A stretch of 64,000 nucleotides of DNA, from assembly GCA_001695595.3 (NCBI GenBank), contig MBPM02000019.1, positions 744,001 through 808,000 of the forward strand, given 5' to 3'. The position numbers were made by a program, and so were the translations under genes. The DNA comes from Plasmopara viticola. Lineage: Eukaryota > Oomycota > Peronosporomycetes > Peronosporales > Peronosporaceae. Below, in pieces: positions 1 through 12,206 of this stretch. Below the pieces are notes generated by a model, which had not been told where the DNA came from, ran no database searches, and was given only the letters and a program-made list of their open reading frames with translations. Position 1 is the stretch's first letter; every line of letters begins with the position of its first letter.

Positions 1-212
1 TATTTCGACAATATAAAGTAAGACGAAGGAGCCTTGCAGTGTGGTAATATTTATGGAAAGGTAGCACAGACTGGTGTGTCTAACGATAGTATTGCTCATG
101 GTGTGCAGCGTAGGAAAGTGCCCAATAACCAACGCCTATGTACATATTCTAAAGAGCAAGGTGCGTTTTGATCATTACATTTGAATGCAATGTGAAACAA
201 TACAATGACAAG

Positions 213-300
213 GTGTGTACCGGTACGTGATTTCGTCGCTGCAGATTCGGAATCATAGTGACTCAGGACTTTTTCTAGCGGGCTTGAGCGCAAGGTGTCA
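213..300 (+). other. Possible upstream exon of the BBS6/MKKS-like gene
   Basis: Read in one frame, this stretch gives Q-I-R-N-H-S-D-S-G-L-F-L-A-G-L, which resembles the helix ending in S-D-C-G-L-F in animal MKKS that lies just before the segment encoded from 477. A candidate acceptor AG lies at 211-212 and candidate donors at 295, 297 and 301. None of these gives a clean phase join that I can defend for both neighbours. The 5' part of the gene (1-476) is therefore unresolved, and may be broken. Confidence 0.35.
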
Positions 301-476
301 GTAATGAAGCTCTGCACGATAAGAAAAAATGTTTGTCTTACTTGGTTTGAATGGTAGTATGCAGCTAGAAATACAGGATGGTAGTCTAGCACAGATTCCT
401 CAAAGCACAATAAATAAAGGTAAAAAACGGTACTTTTGTTTGGAATGAAAAAACACTGACAATTGTCATATTTTAG

Positions 477-2028
477 GGCTGCAATTGGTGTTAGACTGGA
501 GCATGCAATACCTCGAAGATCCAAAGTGTCCTGTTCGCGTGGCGGTGGATTGGAGCTCTACAACCTTGATATCTGCCGTAATACGGAGTATTGTAGCGTC
601 TAAGGCGACTACAGGCATCAATGAGGAAAGTATGGATACAGTGATTATTCCTCTAATTATTCAAGCGTTCGTGAGCGTCTTTGGGTATGTCGTTGAGCAC
701 CCAAACGAGAACATTCCGGTGCAACTTCTTTTTACTCCTAGCTTTGAGTCAATTGCCAAGTCAGAAGTTTGGAAGCAAACGATTTTTCTCGATTTCCTGT
801 GGCCTACTTTCGGAAGATCCCAACACACTAAGCAAAATGTTTTGTCGCCGCCAATCTGCAACGCTCGCGTCGCCTTGTTCAATATTACGATTGAGCCGCT
901 AGCCGATTCAGAGGAAAAAGACTCTTTTGATGGTACAAGCATTATGCACATAGGTTCGTCAGATGCTTTTCGACTCAAAGCCCTTCAAAAAGTCGGAGAT
1001 CAATTAGAGCGGCTGGGTGCGACGGCAGTGCTCTCGCAGAAAATCATCCCGACTTATCTGCAGACTTATCTGGCTACCAAGGGAATCTTCTCACTTGGCC
1101 GACTTTCCGCTGCCCGTATTCGTATGTAACATTCCGTAAAAAAGTCACAACATTAGAGATCAGTGTTGCTAATTTGTTACTGGTACATGTAGATGGCGTG
1201 GAGTTGCTTAGTGGAGCCACTATTCTTAGCGACTGGAGAATTGATGATAGTGTCGTAAGCCGCTCGCTCGGTTTCTTGTCTCTTATCACCACTCACACGC
1301 TGGGCAGAAAGCAATTTATTCGACTGCACCGTGAAGATCGCAGCAGTCAAAGTGTAGACAGCGAGAATGCTCATCCAGTAACGACTATCGCGATCGCTGC
1401 ACCGGACCGCTTTGCGTACGACGAACTTAGCCACGTGATCACTGTCTCATTGAAAATGCTAGCAAACTTGATCGATAAATCGGAGGTTGTCGCTGGTGCA
1501 GGCTGTTTCGAAATTCATCTCGCAGCTGTGCTTCGCCATCGAGCCAGTCAATTAATTACTATTCTAGAACCGAATGCTGCAGCCTTCACAAGTATCCAGA
1601 TGAACAAACAAACAAAAAGGACATTGCGTCAATTGAGCCAAACAATCACCGCTTTTGCGACTTGCTTGGAGGATATGGTTGGGCACTTGTGTGGAAGCCA
1701 TGCTCTCTTAATCGACCGCGCAGCGACGATCCATCAGGTCTGCGATGCAAATCGTGAGTCTCTCGCGGCGACAAAAGCGCTTTTGTGTGATGTTGCTTTG
1801 ACCAAGCATGACAAATTAGAACTTTTTGGCTGGAGCCCAACAAGTCGTTCCACGATAAAAGTGCTATCGTATGAAGTTCAAAATGAGAATCATAATCACG
1901 GCCAGGAGAGAGTTCTTGTTGATGCGCGCATTGTCGACAATCTGCAGTCCAAGAAAGATGCATTAGTGCTTGCGATAGAAAGCGTGTCGTCGCTAGCTCG
2001 CATTGCATCAGTTGTCCAAGCAACTTAG
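477..2028 (+). CDS. BBS6/MKKS-like group II chaperonin-related protein (5' end incomplete)
   Basis: This encodes a chaperonin-like protein of the TCP-1/cpn60 superfamily, closest by eye to MKKS (BBS6), which helps assemble the BBSome needed for cilia. The exon at 477-1121 follows a TTTTAG acceptor (475-476) and has the stretch R-V-A-V-D-W-S-S-T, equivalent to the R-I-P-V-D-F-S-S-T region of animal MKKS. Intron 1122-1192 (71 nt) starts GTATGT, has a CTAAT branch-like site and ends TAG. It is phase 1, and the second exon (1193-2028) reads on in frame. Near the C-terminus, V-V-A-G-A-G-C-F-E-I-H-L-A matches the chaperonin G-G-G-x-x-E motif. About 490 residues are covered; the N-terminal equatorial part is missing or lies in unresolved exons upstream. 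BBS10 or BBS12 type is the main alternative. The gene converges on TRM7, with 55 bp between their stop codons. Confidence 0.72.
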
Positions 2029-2083
2029 TACCAAAGTAAAGCTAGATTTCATTACATTTAGTATCTATTAGCCTCCTAAGACG

Positions 2084-2918
2084 CTAGTAAAACTGCTGGG
2101 TGGCATCGTATCCAGACAAGTCGCCACTTGCAAGGAATGGTACTAAAACTGGATCATGTTCTTCCGAATCTTTTAATCCGTACCGCGGAAGCAAATGCGA
2201 CGTCATCACGGGCGTGTAATTCTTCGGCAGTCGGAATCCCTGGCACACCACAAAGGCCTCATTACTCTGCGCACGACTGCTCATTGGTTTAGAGCACGAA
2301 ACACTCTGGAAAAAAACACTGAGCTGCGCGGCAAGCAGGTCGTACAGTTCACACCGAAAGATCTTGGCAACGAACGCACCACCCTCTTCTAGCACGTGTG
2401 TGGTTATATTGAGAGCGGCAGCCAATAGCTCGGCCTGCACATACTCGTCAATATCGTGCACGCCCGTCACATCAGGCGCACCGTCGCTCACGACCACTTG
2501 GGCCTTATTGCCGTGAAATAGGCCGATAATCTGCTCAGCCGTGCGTTTAGACGTAATGTCGCCCTGCAACAGCTGTACGCCAGCGATCGGCGCCATCTCC
2601 TGCAGATCCACTGACACAATGCGCACGTCACCACTCTCGGTGAAACAATCGTTACTAGTGTCGTACATTTTGCGACTCAGTACTTGACTCCAGCTACCAG
2701 GCGCCGCACACAGGTCTACGGCGCGCTGCACATGGCGCAAAAAGTCAAATTGCTCGTCGAGCTGCAGCAGTTTAAAAGCCGAGCGCGCACGAAAGCCCAC
2801 CTCCTTGGCCTTGCGGTAATAAATATCCTGAAAGCATTCACGCAGTGTTAGTGACGCGTGGGACCGCAGCGAGGGTCGCAAGACGACATACTCGATTTGC
2901 TTCGGTAGACTTGGTCAT
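2084..2918 (-). CDS. TRM7: tRNA 2'-O-methyltransferase, TRM7/FTSJ1 family (two exons)
   Basis: This enzyme uses S-adenosylmethionine to methylate the ribose of anticodon-loop nucleotides 32 and 34 in some tRNAs. The CDS is complement(2084..2827, 2892..2918), 256 residues, about 50 shorter than yeast Trm7. Exon 1 encodes only nine residues (M-T-K-S-T-E-A-N-R). The intron at 2828-2891 (64 nt) has a GTATGT donor, a CTAAC branch site and a TTTCAG acceptor. The join gives [10 protein letters not shown], the conserved Trm7 N-terminus. A Met codon at 2881 inside the intron would give an unrelated leader and is rejected. The SAM motif [21 protein letters not shown] and F-V-A-K-I-F-R are all present. 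The start lies 142 bp from the divergent FYVE+RING gene. Confidence 0.93.
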
Positions 2919-3060
2919 GTTTGTTAACTCATGCTAGCATTACATCTCGTTGTTCTTGTAGAGAGAGTGCGATGTAATATTCTTTCTCTCTATAGTATAC
3001 ACAAAAAATCACGACAAACGACACAGTGTATTTTTTGACCCACCGGGACAGATTGCGACC
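2919..3060. promoter_or_regulatory. Shared bidirectional promoter region (TRM7 / FYVE+RING)
   Basis: These 142 bp separate two divergent ATG codons. They contain pyrimidine-rich tracts around 2950-2995 and no clear TATA box. Both promoters and both 5' UTRs must fit in this interval; this is inferred from the gene arrangement. Confidence 0.5.
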
Positions 3061-4542
3061 ATGCGTCCGCATTCATCGTCGACGGGTATGGGCCTTGGCT
3101 TTATTCTAGCGGACGGCACGGCGCCCCATTCGGTGTCGGATGCGCTCTTTGAGTCTGCTACCGACTGTTTTGCGTGCGAAAAAAAGTTTCACGCCTTCCG
3201 ACGCAAACATCGCTGCCGGGTGGGTACATGAATGGGCTCTTTTGTGTCATTCTGCACGATTGCTTACTGTTCGTATGGCCTTGTTTACCACCATGCAGGC
3301 ATGTGGCAACGCCGTCTGTGGGAACTGTGCCCGTACCCACAAAGTCATGCCGAGCTTATCCTTTGCTCGCTTAAACAATGAACCTGTGCGCGTGTGCGAC
3401 GGGTGCATTCGGAATCAGAATCAGGTGATGCTAGAACGTCGACGCGCGGAGGATGTAGAGCGTGCAAGGGCCCGCCAAGTCGCGGCACGGGAGGAAATTG
3501 AGCGGCAACGGGAAGCAGAGCGTGCTCAGAGAGAACGCGACGTCGCGGAAGCACAAGCTCGACGCGAGCTGCGACTACGAGCACTTGAGGAAAAGCACTT
3601 GGGTCCACGACCCGATTTGAAATCGTTGCAGTTAAGGTATTCGAGAAGTCTGGACGATTGTGCAAGTAATACGTCGCTTCAGTCGTCGTACTCGAAGGAA
3701 CTTAGCTCGTTCATTGAAGATGCCGAGAAGAGATCAGTCGCTTTGGCTGCGAATTCTTACGCAGCTGATGGGATTTTTGGCGAAAGAATGAGCTTGGATG
3801 GCACGGAGACGCTTAGAACGACAGTGGTGCCAGAAGCAGAAGAATGTGCTATTTGTCTTGAAACGATGGATGTTGGAGCTGCGATCTACACGACAGCGTG
3901 TGGTCACAGTTTTCATTGGAGCTGCTTGAAGGAGATTCAGAATTCGGACTCGAGTAATTTCGATAAGTGTCCGTCCTGTCGTACAACAATGACAGAAATG
4001 CAAGTCAAGAAACAATGCGATCACCCACGAGTGCGGCTTGGACACCGATTTTGCCGCGATTGCGGTGCCGCAGTCACTGAAGTCGACGCTAAACCGAGGG
4101 CCGACGCGTTTGGTGGTGGTGTGGGTACTGTGGAAAGGCGGATGTCTACTCCGTCTGGCAGTGGTATACCGGATCTCAATCATCCCGTTTCGTATCGAGC
4201 GAGCTCGCACGGTGCGCTTGTACGCTGTCCGCAGTGCCATATTCAGATGCGTGTGCTTCCACACATGTACAACATGTAAGTTATCTACATATCGTGTACA
4301 ATGTCATGACGTTGAGTGCTTACGAATTGTGCTTGTCATTGGCGTGTAGGCGCGTAGCTTGTCCATCAGGGCACATGTTTCTTGTTCAAGTTGCTGGACA
4401 AGCGGAAACTGGCGGTGGTCATGGGGGTTACGAGTTTGTAGCGCGTGGTGGGCTGGCGGGTCCTCGGATGCCCCCACGTGGGTTTAACATGCGCTACCCA
4501 GGTTCGCACTACCGCCCTACACGTGCTTACCCGGAGTTGTAG
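3061..4542 (+). CDS. FYVE + coiled-coil + RING-H2 zinc-finger protein (three exons)
   Basis: This is a probable endosomal, phosphoinositide-binding ubiquitin E3 ligase. The CDS is join(3061..3219, 3299..4275, 4350..4542), 442 residues. Both introns (79 and 74 nt) are GT-AG, with donors GTGGGT and GTAAGT, and keep frame. The first intron lies inside the FYVE core: joining the exons makes R-R-K-H-R-C-R-A-C-G, the PI3P-binding signature. The FYVE domain spans about residues 34-92 with all cysteine pairs, but the usual Trp of the upstream WxxD motif is absent. Residues 97-153 are an Arg/Glu-rich coiled coil. A C-x2-C...C-x-H-x2-H-x2-C...C-x2-C RING-H2 spans 236-280. More cysteine pairs follow at about 293-308. 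The C-terminal exon completes a Cys-rich segment (R-C-P-Q-C...A-C-P-S-G-H). Ligase activity is inferred from the RING, not shown. Confidence 0.88.
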
Positions 4543-5458
4543 TAACAAAGGAAACAGAATTAATGAGACGTGGATTCTCGATGTTGCGCAGAAGAGGATA
4601 CCTCTTTTGAAGCTTAATTTTATAATCCGAGCATATTAATAATTGAAAGGCTTTGATGTTCTTGCTAATCTACAATGATTCAAACACCACCTGACATTAG
4701 GGAGTAGTATTAAACGAGATTAAGCATTTAACATGAATACAAACCATTGACCACTCCTCGCGACAATATTCACAGACCACACCGCTCGAATTGTACAACC
4801 GTCTGCTGTTTGAGTACGGCCAGCCGTGCTCGCTCAAAGATTTACAATGTGCGTTTGCGGCCTTACCATACGTCTGCTCTAGTGCCTTAAGTAAACCGAC
4901 CCTGTGGCTCGAGCAATTAGCCGTTCGACCCAGGACCGGGAGGTACCTGGTTATACCCATAGGACGCAGCCGGAGATAGGACACTAAAGTGGATGAGCCA
5001 TCACACCCGAGTGTGTGACTGCCCTACCAAAACGCGCCCGATTGGGTAGTTTGGGTGGGGGACGCCCCACTGACCGAAGAAGCCCCATAGTGTAATGAGG
5101 GGTACGGAACCCGGTCTCAATATGGGTCGGATTGCTACCAGCATCCCGCGATAGAGACAGCTTAGTCCTAGCGCGTGGGATCCGGTAGCTTAAGTCTCTA
5201 GTGCCTTGAGTAGCCCAATTTTGTTCGACTGTGGCCATGGCTATAGCTTAGTATGATTTAATGGCCGCAAAAACGAGGTCGGCGATAACCAAGCTGCTTT
5301 CACCATTCACTTTTAGTACTCCTTGTGCTGAGGCAGCAGCGTCCGACCACAACTTAAAGCGCGTGTTATCCACCTTTTGCGCCCCTGAAACTTGACGGGT
5401 TAGGTATATACTAGCACGACGCAGCATATCCCGAGTATACCGTTAATAGAATACAAGA

Positions 5459-5540
5459 GTACCGTTCTGGGGGTACTGACCTATGATTACCGTCCTGAGA
5501 ATATTGATTTAAGAAACCGTCCTGAGAATACTGACCTCTC
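5459..5540. repeat. Short degenerate tandem repeat around CCGTCCTGAGAATA
   Basis: The phrase CCGTTCTGGGGGTACTGACC is followed by two copies of CCGTCCTGAGAATAYTGA, spaced about 35 bp apart. This is a small local duplication in decayed sequence. Confidence 0.5.
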
Positions 5541-8500
5541 TCTCCAAATTTCCCTTCATATCGAGACATTAACTGAAAGAGTCGCAAACTTATTGCCGTC
5601 AATGAGAATAGCCGTACCAAAGCTTAATGCGATTTGGAGCCGGAGGCAAAAAACTATTTTTTAACAAGCTCATTCTCCTTTTGAGCTCTAATCAGGACAC
5701 ACAGGCTGCAAATTGAGAGACTAGGTCAATCGGTAGTCCCGTCTATGCTATTCTTAGGAGGCACCAAAATCATCAGCTCAATCTCGGCTATGGCTAGTTT
5801 TGAAAAGCGCTTCTATGATGTCATGATCGTGGCCTGCCAGCCAATCGGAGCATTACCTTCAGAGGACGTCAATACCGATGGTCAGCAGGGTCATATTTCC
5901 TGGTCTCGCAATACTAGGCACCCATGACGCGCGTGGAAGTGAATCAGGGTGGCCCACGTTCTAGAATGTAAGCCATGCATATGGGGAAGTGCATACGCAT
6001 ATTAAGAACAAGAGAACAGCAGAAGGCGTAAACATACAGAACACCAACGAACATCTAGTAGGAAAGATAATTCTCCATCGATTTAAATCTGCAATTTGCC
6101 AACCACAAATCAAGTCATCTACCCATATTTGGTACCAGGTCTGACACCATTCTGCAGCTCAAGCACGTAATATTACGCCGAAGTAAATAGTGCATGGTTA
6201 CTACAGCTGCCGCGTGCACAAGGCTACACTTCTTCTAGTAGCTAAGCGTCACTTTCCATGCTGTACGGAATGCAAACGTGTAAATAGAGTAGAGGGGCAT
6301 GAACCACACGTTGCATTCGATCGTTATTAAGAAAATCAAGTCCGCAGCAAGAAGAAGTTCATCTAATAATTATTCCGTGACCTGTTCAGAAAAATCAAAC
6401 GGTTTTAACCTTTGATTGTTGTAACACGTGCACAAAATTTGTGATTAAGCTATTCAAGCCATGAAAGAGGAAATATTTGATGCTGTTGTGCCAAGTTAGC
6501 GCGGTCAAATTAAGTACTAAAGCTATCATGTAGCGGAATAGAGTACAACGTGAGGGTCTGACGTGGGCAAGAGGGAACAAATATATTTATGGCATGCAAA
6601 GCTCACTTAAGAGTCGCGCTTTCAAAAAATTTGCGCGTCTCCACGCCGAAAATTGGGATGGACTCTCTGACTTCGTACGAACATGCCTCTGCCAATGAAA
6701 AGCTGAGAATTTGGTGGCACGCGACAAGCCAATTTTAGAGATTTGACTCAGTCTCTAGACATATGTGATAGCACTGACAATCTTAATTGAGACGCACAAG
6801 TCTTGCCTGTAAAACGGAACAGTCGCCAAACTAAAGTGCTTCGAGGTAACAAAAAATTGCTAAATTAGACGCATCTAAACACGATGGCGCACACAGCCGC
6901 AAAAAAGCTGAAGTACGACAGTACTCGGACGTGACGTTCCGATTTAAAGCGTACTCGAATACGTGCAGACTATTGAGATGAGGAAAGTGTATCCGCTTTA
7001 ACGCAAAGCAATATCAACCTGAATGTTAAGCGCATATACTTCGTAAAGCAATACTCAAGGCAAGATTAAACAAAGCTTCTAGTTGCATTGCCATTTCTGA
7101 TTAATGTGTAACGTATGAGCTATGCTTCAATTTCTATATGAGATTTATCATGGCTGCCAGTTGCCCGGAGTATCATTAGTGACCAAGCTTACCTCGAAGT
7201 AGATGGGAATTTCATCAAAGGATGCATTTACACTAAAGGTTGCGGTGTATCTTGAGCGGCGAGTTAGAAGTGGTTCGCTTGCCGAAAAATCGCTTAAACA
7301 AAAAGTTCTGGAACATGTCAAGTTCCATTGAGACAATAGTGTGCTTAAAGGGCTAGAGGTGCTGACGAGAAAGCGAAAATTCTATTACTCAGTCATGTCT
7401 CTAAGCAGTACGTCCATCGCAGCGAAGTCTTCCCGGATACTAATTACCGCGCGGTGTTTTAAATGGCCTTTCTTTAGCGCAATGTTTTGGTGGCTATGCG
7501 AATATTGTCAGTACCGCATCAAATCTTGCCCAAAGTTACATTTGGCGTCGTATTAAGCTCGGACATAAAGGTGGCTTTTGGATACAGCTGGTATTGTTAC
7601 GGTCACGTTTAGTTTGAAAGCTAATTATGGAACTGGATGAACTTAAAAGGTGTTCTATCCCAGAATTAAATCGGTTCGGATAAAGTTCTTTGCATCTGTG
7701 ATCCAATAGTGCAATTCGCCCACTTATTAGGTCAAACAATACTCAACTCAGACACGTCTCGACTTAGGCATAGTGTCAAACCTGGCGCTCAGAGTTTACC
7801 ATTTGAGAGCGAGTAAAGGGTTCTTCCTAGCAAGTGGCTAATTAAACGAACCACCTGTTACTTTTGCACCCAGATTGCGGGAAATTTGGTCGAAGGCGGT
7901 CAAATGGCTCCTACAAGTTCTGCGAAGCGGAATACCGCCGCCAATTTGCAAGAAGCTAATGGCACCCGTGAAAGTGTTATATTTCAGTATGCGCTTTTGG
8001 TAAAGCCTTGGCGGTCAAACATAGCCAAGACAAGTTGTTCCTTATTTGGCCTTGTACCTTCTCTGCAAGACTTTACTAAAACGCCTTGACCACGTGTGCG
8101 CACTTTTGGTCACTGGAAGTCGGCCTTCGCGGTTGATCTCCGACTTATTTAGGGCAACCTCAGACCTTTGAAGCCTTAAGAAGGAGTTGGACCTCTCAGA
8201 CCGTCGCCTCATCAGCTTCGCAGGTAAAAAGATTGCCTTGCGAGGACGCCTCACTATTAAATTTCGGCCAGCTCGGAGTGCAGGACATCGGCTATTAGCT
8301 TTATGTTCATTATGGCCATTGTATGGCCATTTGTATTTGTCTTGCAGCAAGCTCGAGCACGGTGGTCAAGTTTTGTGGAGCGACCGGCACACGTAGGACT
8401 CAATCAGGCTTAAATTTTGGGAATCGTAAAACCTCTATAGCTGCTTAGCAATATTGGGGGGTCTGTTGGCAAGTTCGATGATGTACTTGACTTACTGCTT

Positions 8501-9690
8501 TGGAAGATCGCAAAAGGTACAAAATTGCGTCTTTTCTGGTTTGTAAATGCCGAACTTACTCTTTGGTGAGTATTCCTTTTATGTTTTTAATAAAGCATCA
8601 AGACGTATATCAGCTACGGTCCCAGCTCTTTCAAATACGTTTAACCCCCTTTTTTGCAAAGACAGATAGTGCAAGAAAAGTAGATTCACATTAGACTTAA
8701 AATAAACATTCGAGACTCTTTTTCCCTTATCGCGGAAGCGCTTGTGCTTTCAAGACGCTAGAGTGCCTTAGCCCATTTATATAGAAGAGTGTAAAGTCTG
8801 AAGATGAGTGAAATGCATTGTTGCAAATCCGACCATTGAAAACATTAAGATCCGCGGACGCGTTACCTCAGCGTACATAATGCGCAGTGTCTCTACAAGT
8901 TGACAGGTGACAACTGCGCCAGCGGCACGCGAACACCTCTATGCCCGTGTTGCCATAAGCCTCCGTCTCACGAGTCGAAACGTAGACTTCGAGCACTCCA
9001 CCAGTAGTGGCAGGATTCATAAAGTTGTTAGCGTGTGAGCCGGAGTGTGAGCCTTGGGTATTCCTCACATATTTGAGTATATATGGGGCCACCAATATGT
9101 TGTGGGGATTATATTCCGTGGACTTATAGACCGCTAGCTGGAGGATCGCGTGCCATCAATAGCATAACGTGCTTCACGGATTCATCGATTGTATGAGTGC
9201 CTCGAGGTGGATACACCACGCCACAGTGTATTAAAGCAAGCTCACTCATAGTGATGCAATCACGAATGCTGTCGGTGTGACCCTAGCAATTTTACATGCG
9301 ATGAGAAGTCGCGTCAGAAACTTCAAATTGACGTCCAGTTATATCATCTTTATTTTAGTCAGATGAGCTTTCTCCTCAATCTTCATCTGAGTCCATGCCT
9401 CCTCAATTCATGCAAAAACAAATGCGTCCAGATCTACTGCATTGGAAGGTAGGTATTGCAACGGAGAATTTGAATGTGCAAGCTCTACTTGATACTTTAA
9501 TTGTTAAAATCTTTTAAACAGGCTGACTTCTGTATGCATGCGCTTTGTCTTATTGCACAAAACAATCGATGATCCACACATACCTTGAGCCATGTGCGGT
9601 ATCACGAACCAACAAAGTTGTTCTGATTACCGCGGATGGGGAAGCTCTTGTCCACTTTAGTGTATATTATCGCCGAAAGTAAAACCTAGC

Positions 9691-9902
9691 CGCTGGCAAT
9701 AAGAGTCATCGCTATACATGAACGCAAAGTTTGCATAATTAAAATTTGTTTTGATAACAAAATCAATCGTGCTTCTTGTTGCCGCACCAAAACAACCGCT
9801 GGCAATGAGAGCCATCGCTATACATGAACGCAAAGTTTGCATAATAAGAATTCTTTTTGTTCACAAAACCAATCGTGCTTTCTGTTGCCGCACCAAAACA
9901 AT
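9691..9902. repeat. Two-copy tandem repeat, 106-bp unit
   Basis: Copies 9691-9796 and 9797-9902 both start CGCTGGCAAT and end GCCGCACCAAAACAA. They are head to tail with no spacer. The copies differ at scattered positions, mostly in the AT-rich centre, so the duplication is not very recent. No coding potential is seen. Confidence 0.9.
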
Positions 9903-12188
9903 AAGTGCGTCACTCGACAGCATTTTCACTAGTGTTCCAGTTTCAGAAATTTTGTATCGAATACACTCTATCATGGATGCAAGAAAAATCTATCTGAGTT
10001 TGTGTTATTTGCTGCCCGGAAACCCCGAAGTGGCAAGAAACGATTTGTCGAAGCAATCGAGAGTCAACTTTTAGTTAAGCATACACAATTAAACAAACCA
10101 ATCCCGCAGGAGTGGATGAATAGAAGTCCCACCATATCTCTACTAAGACGCATTTCCTGTTTCAAACAGCCTACGCCTTGACTCCCTCAAAATGACGTCG
10201 AAGGGATCTAAAATTCTTGTTCCCGCCATTTTTTTGCTTCAGCCGTATTCGCATGTTTTGTATACAACTTAAGAAATACCGAAAATTCGTTAAATATTAT
10301 AAAATTTTATATTCATATTTGTGGCAAATTAGACAAAAGAATTGCGGCTACGTCGTCCTGTGCTACATGCACTTGTAAATTCACACCTGAGTCTTACAGT
10401 CGAACTCACTTTAGTCGCAATAACTAAAGCTCCGTTGTTACTTTTTGCAAAAGGCTTGGATGACGTTGAAATGTTGCGAACATTGAAAGGCCTTAAAACA
10501 GTAATGTGATAGCGATCAACACTTGGAAGTATTCTGTATAAGAGCACCATAGGGTGCTTTGTGACCGGACCCTTAATAATTGTGAAATGAGTACGTTTAG
10601 CTTAACGCTTATGAATCGGTTTATCCTTTTTGCCACACTATATAACATTTCGTGGTGTTAATTGTGTGATACAGTATAGCGAATGATACAATGGTCAAAC
10701 AAATCTAGTAAAAAACACTCAGCTAACGTGCAATAGAAGTAGAGTGATATGTTTTGAGCAAGTTATGCCTACAGAAAAAATGGAGCTCAACTCAACTTTA
10801 ATGCTATAAGAGTGTAGTATTATAGCTTAGTCATGTTCAACAGGTCGAGTGATATCACAAAAAGAACAATGCAAATGTTGGGCTGAACATACATGCCTCA
10901 GGTAGAACTGCGACTTTTGATTAAAGTACGCCTTCACTGTCGTCTCATTTTAGAACAAAACTCGTGTATTTTTATGCGCCTCAACATAATTTCTACTCGC
11001 AAAAGCCTAGATCAAGCTATTGACAATGGAGGCGACCCTTTTGTGACGAGGTCGCACAGCACCTTGCACAAAGAAGGCTTGTAGCTATTTTCTCGCGGGC
11101 TAAATTAATTCTTTTTGGTTGAAACGTATCAATTGTTCAGTAGATTAGAGATTGTAGGCTAGCTCTTTGATAATTTGCTTTCGTCTATGCATCAAAACCT
11201 AAATTCAATGTAGCTGCAACTTTACCGGTTTTAGGTATCTTTCAGAATAATTCATTACGCATATTGATATTTATTTTGTGGAATGCCCGTACGACACCAA
11301 GAATTTTTCTTGCTTTATGGCTTCACAGTAACAAAATTTCCAGCTTTAGGCTTCAAGTTTCGTCTTTACGTAACAAACATATCGATTTAATATATCATTT
11401 CTGATAAGACTCTGATCACACTTAAGACTTTCTACTTCGAGAACAAGAAGTCGGTCTTGTCATAATGATGACCAATCAGGTAGCGAAGAAAGTTGCTAGT
11501 AGGTAGGGTCATCAGATTTTGATGAAGCAAACTATCTAAAAGGTTGTTTTAGCACCCACGATTGTATCTGCATCAAAGCTGACTGCTGCGCCAAAGCTTA
11601 CGCCGGCGCTTTAATCGGCGAGAAAAAAGTGGCTCACTTACCAAAGAGCCATTTGATCTGATAAAGCTAAGAAATAGCTCTGCTTTCTCAGCGGTAGGCA
11701 ACATGCAAGAAGAAAGAAAAATCTTTGGTCTTCACCCGGTGCACCATAAACGTTTCTGCTTCGAGTGTTTAGAAAAACAAGGAGCGCGACGAGCACTTTG
11801 GTTGGTACTCACCTAGCCTGTTGCTCGCTAAAGCGTTTAAGAATCTGAACCTAAAAGAAATGACATCCCAGCATTAGAAGTTATAAAGCTGCAAATAATT
11901 CGAAAAGCGTCATTTGCTTGTAAGCCCGTATTACAACGGTGCCGACCAAACGGCTTTCACGCGTTTGGTGAGCGAGATAACAGTTCCACTTGACAATAAG
12001 CCCACAGCACGTCTTCGCTTCACTACGGGCTTTACATAGAGTTGCAATTTTTTAGAAAAGTCCTCTCGACTTCACGCCTTATGTATGAAAAGCAGCAACA
12101 ATTAAACGGACAGGTCTGCGTAAATAATTTATTTTGGTATCAATTTTGATGACCAAGCTGCGCGGTGGTTTCGAGCCTTATAGAAGGA

Positions 12189-12206
12189 AATATATATATA
12201 TATATT
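12189..12206. repeat. (TA)n microsatellite
   Basis: An alternating TA run of about 17-18 bp in gene-free sequence. Confidence 0.85.

Noticed and set aside
2828..2881. Start of TRM7 at the Met codon at 2881
   Set aside because: It translates an intron; splicing to the exon at 2892-2918 restores the family's conserved N-terminus.
3140..3298. N-terminal extension of the FYVE+RING frame starting at 3140
   Set aside because: This frame is out of phase with exon 1 and includes the intron; the 3061 start with splicing gives a complete FYVE finger.
4697..5238. Overlapping short frames as a possible gene next to the FYVE+RING locus
   Set aside because: No domain, no codon pattern, frames on both strands; more likely a decayed repeat.
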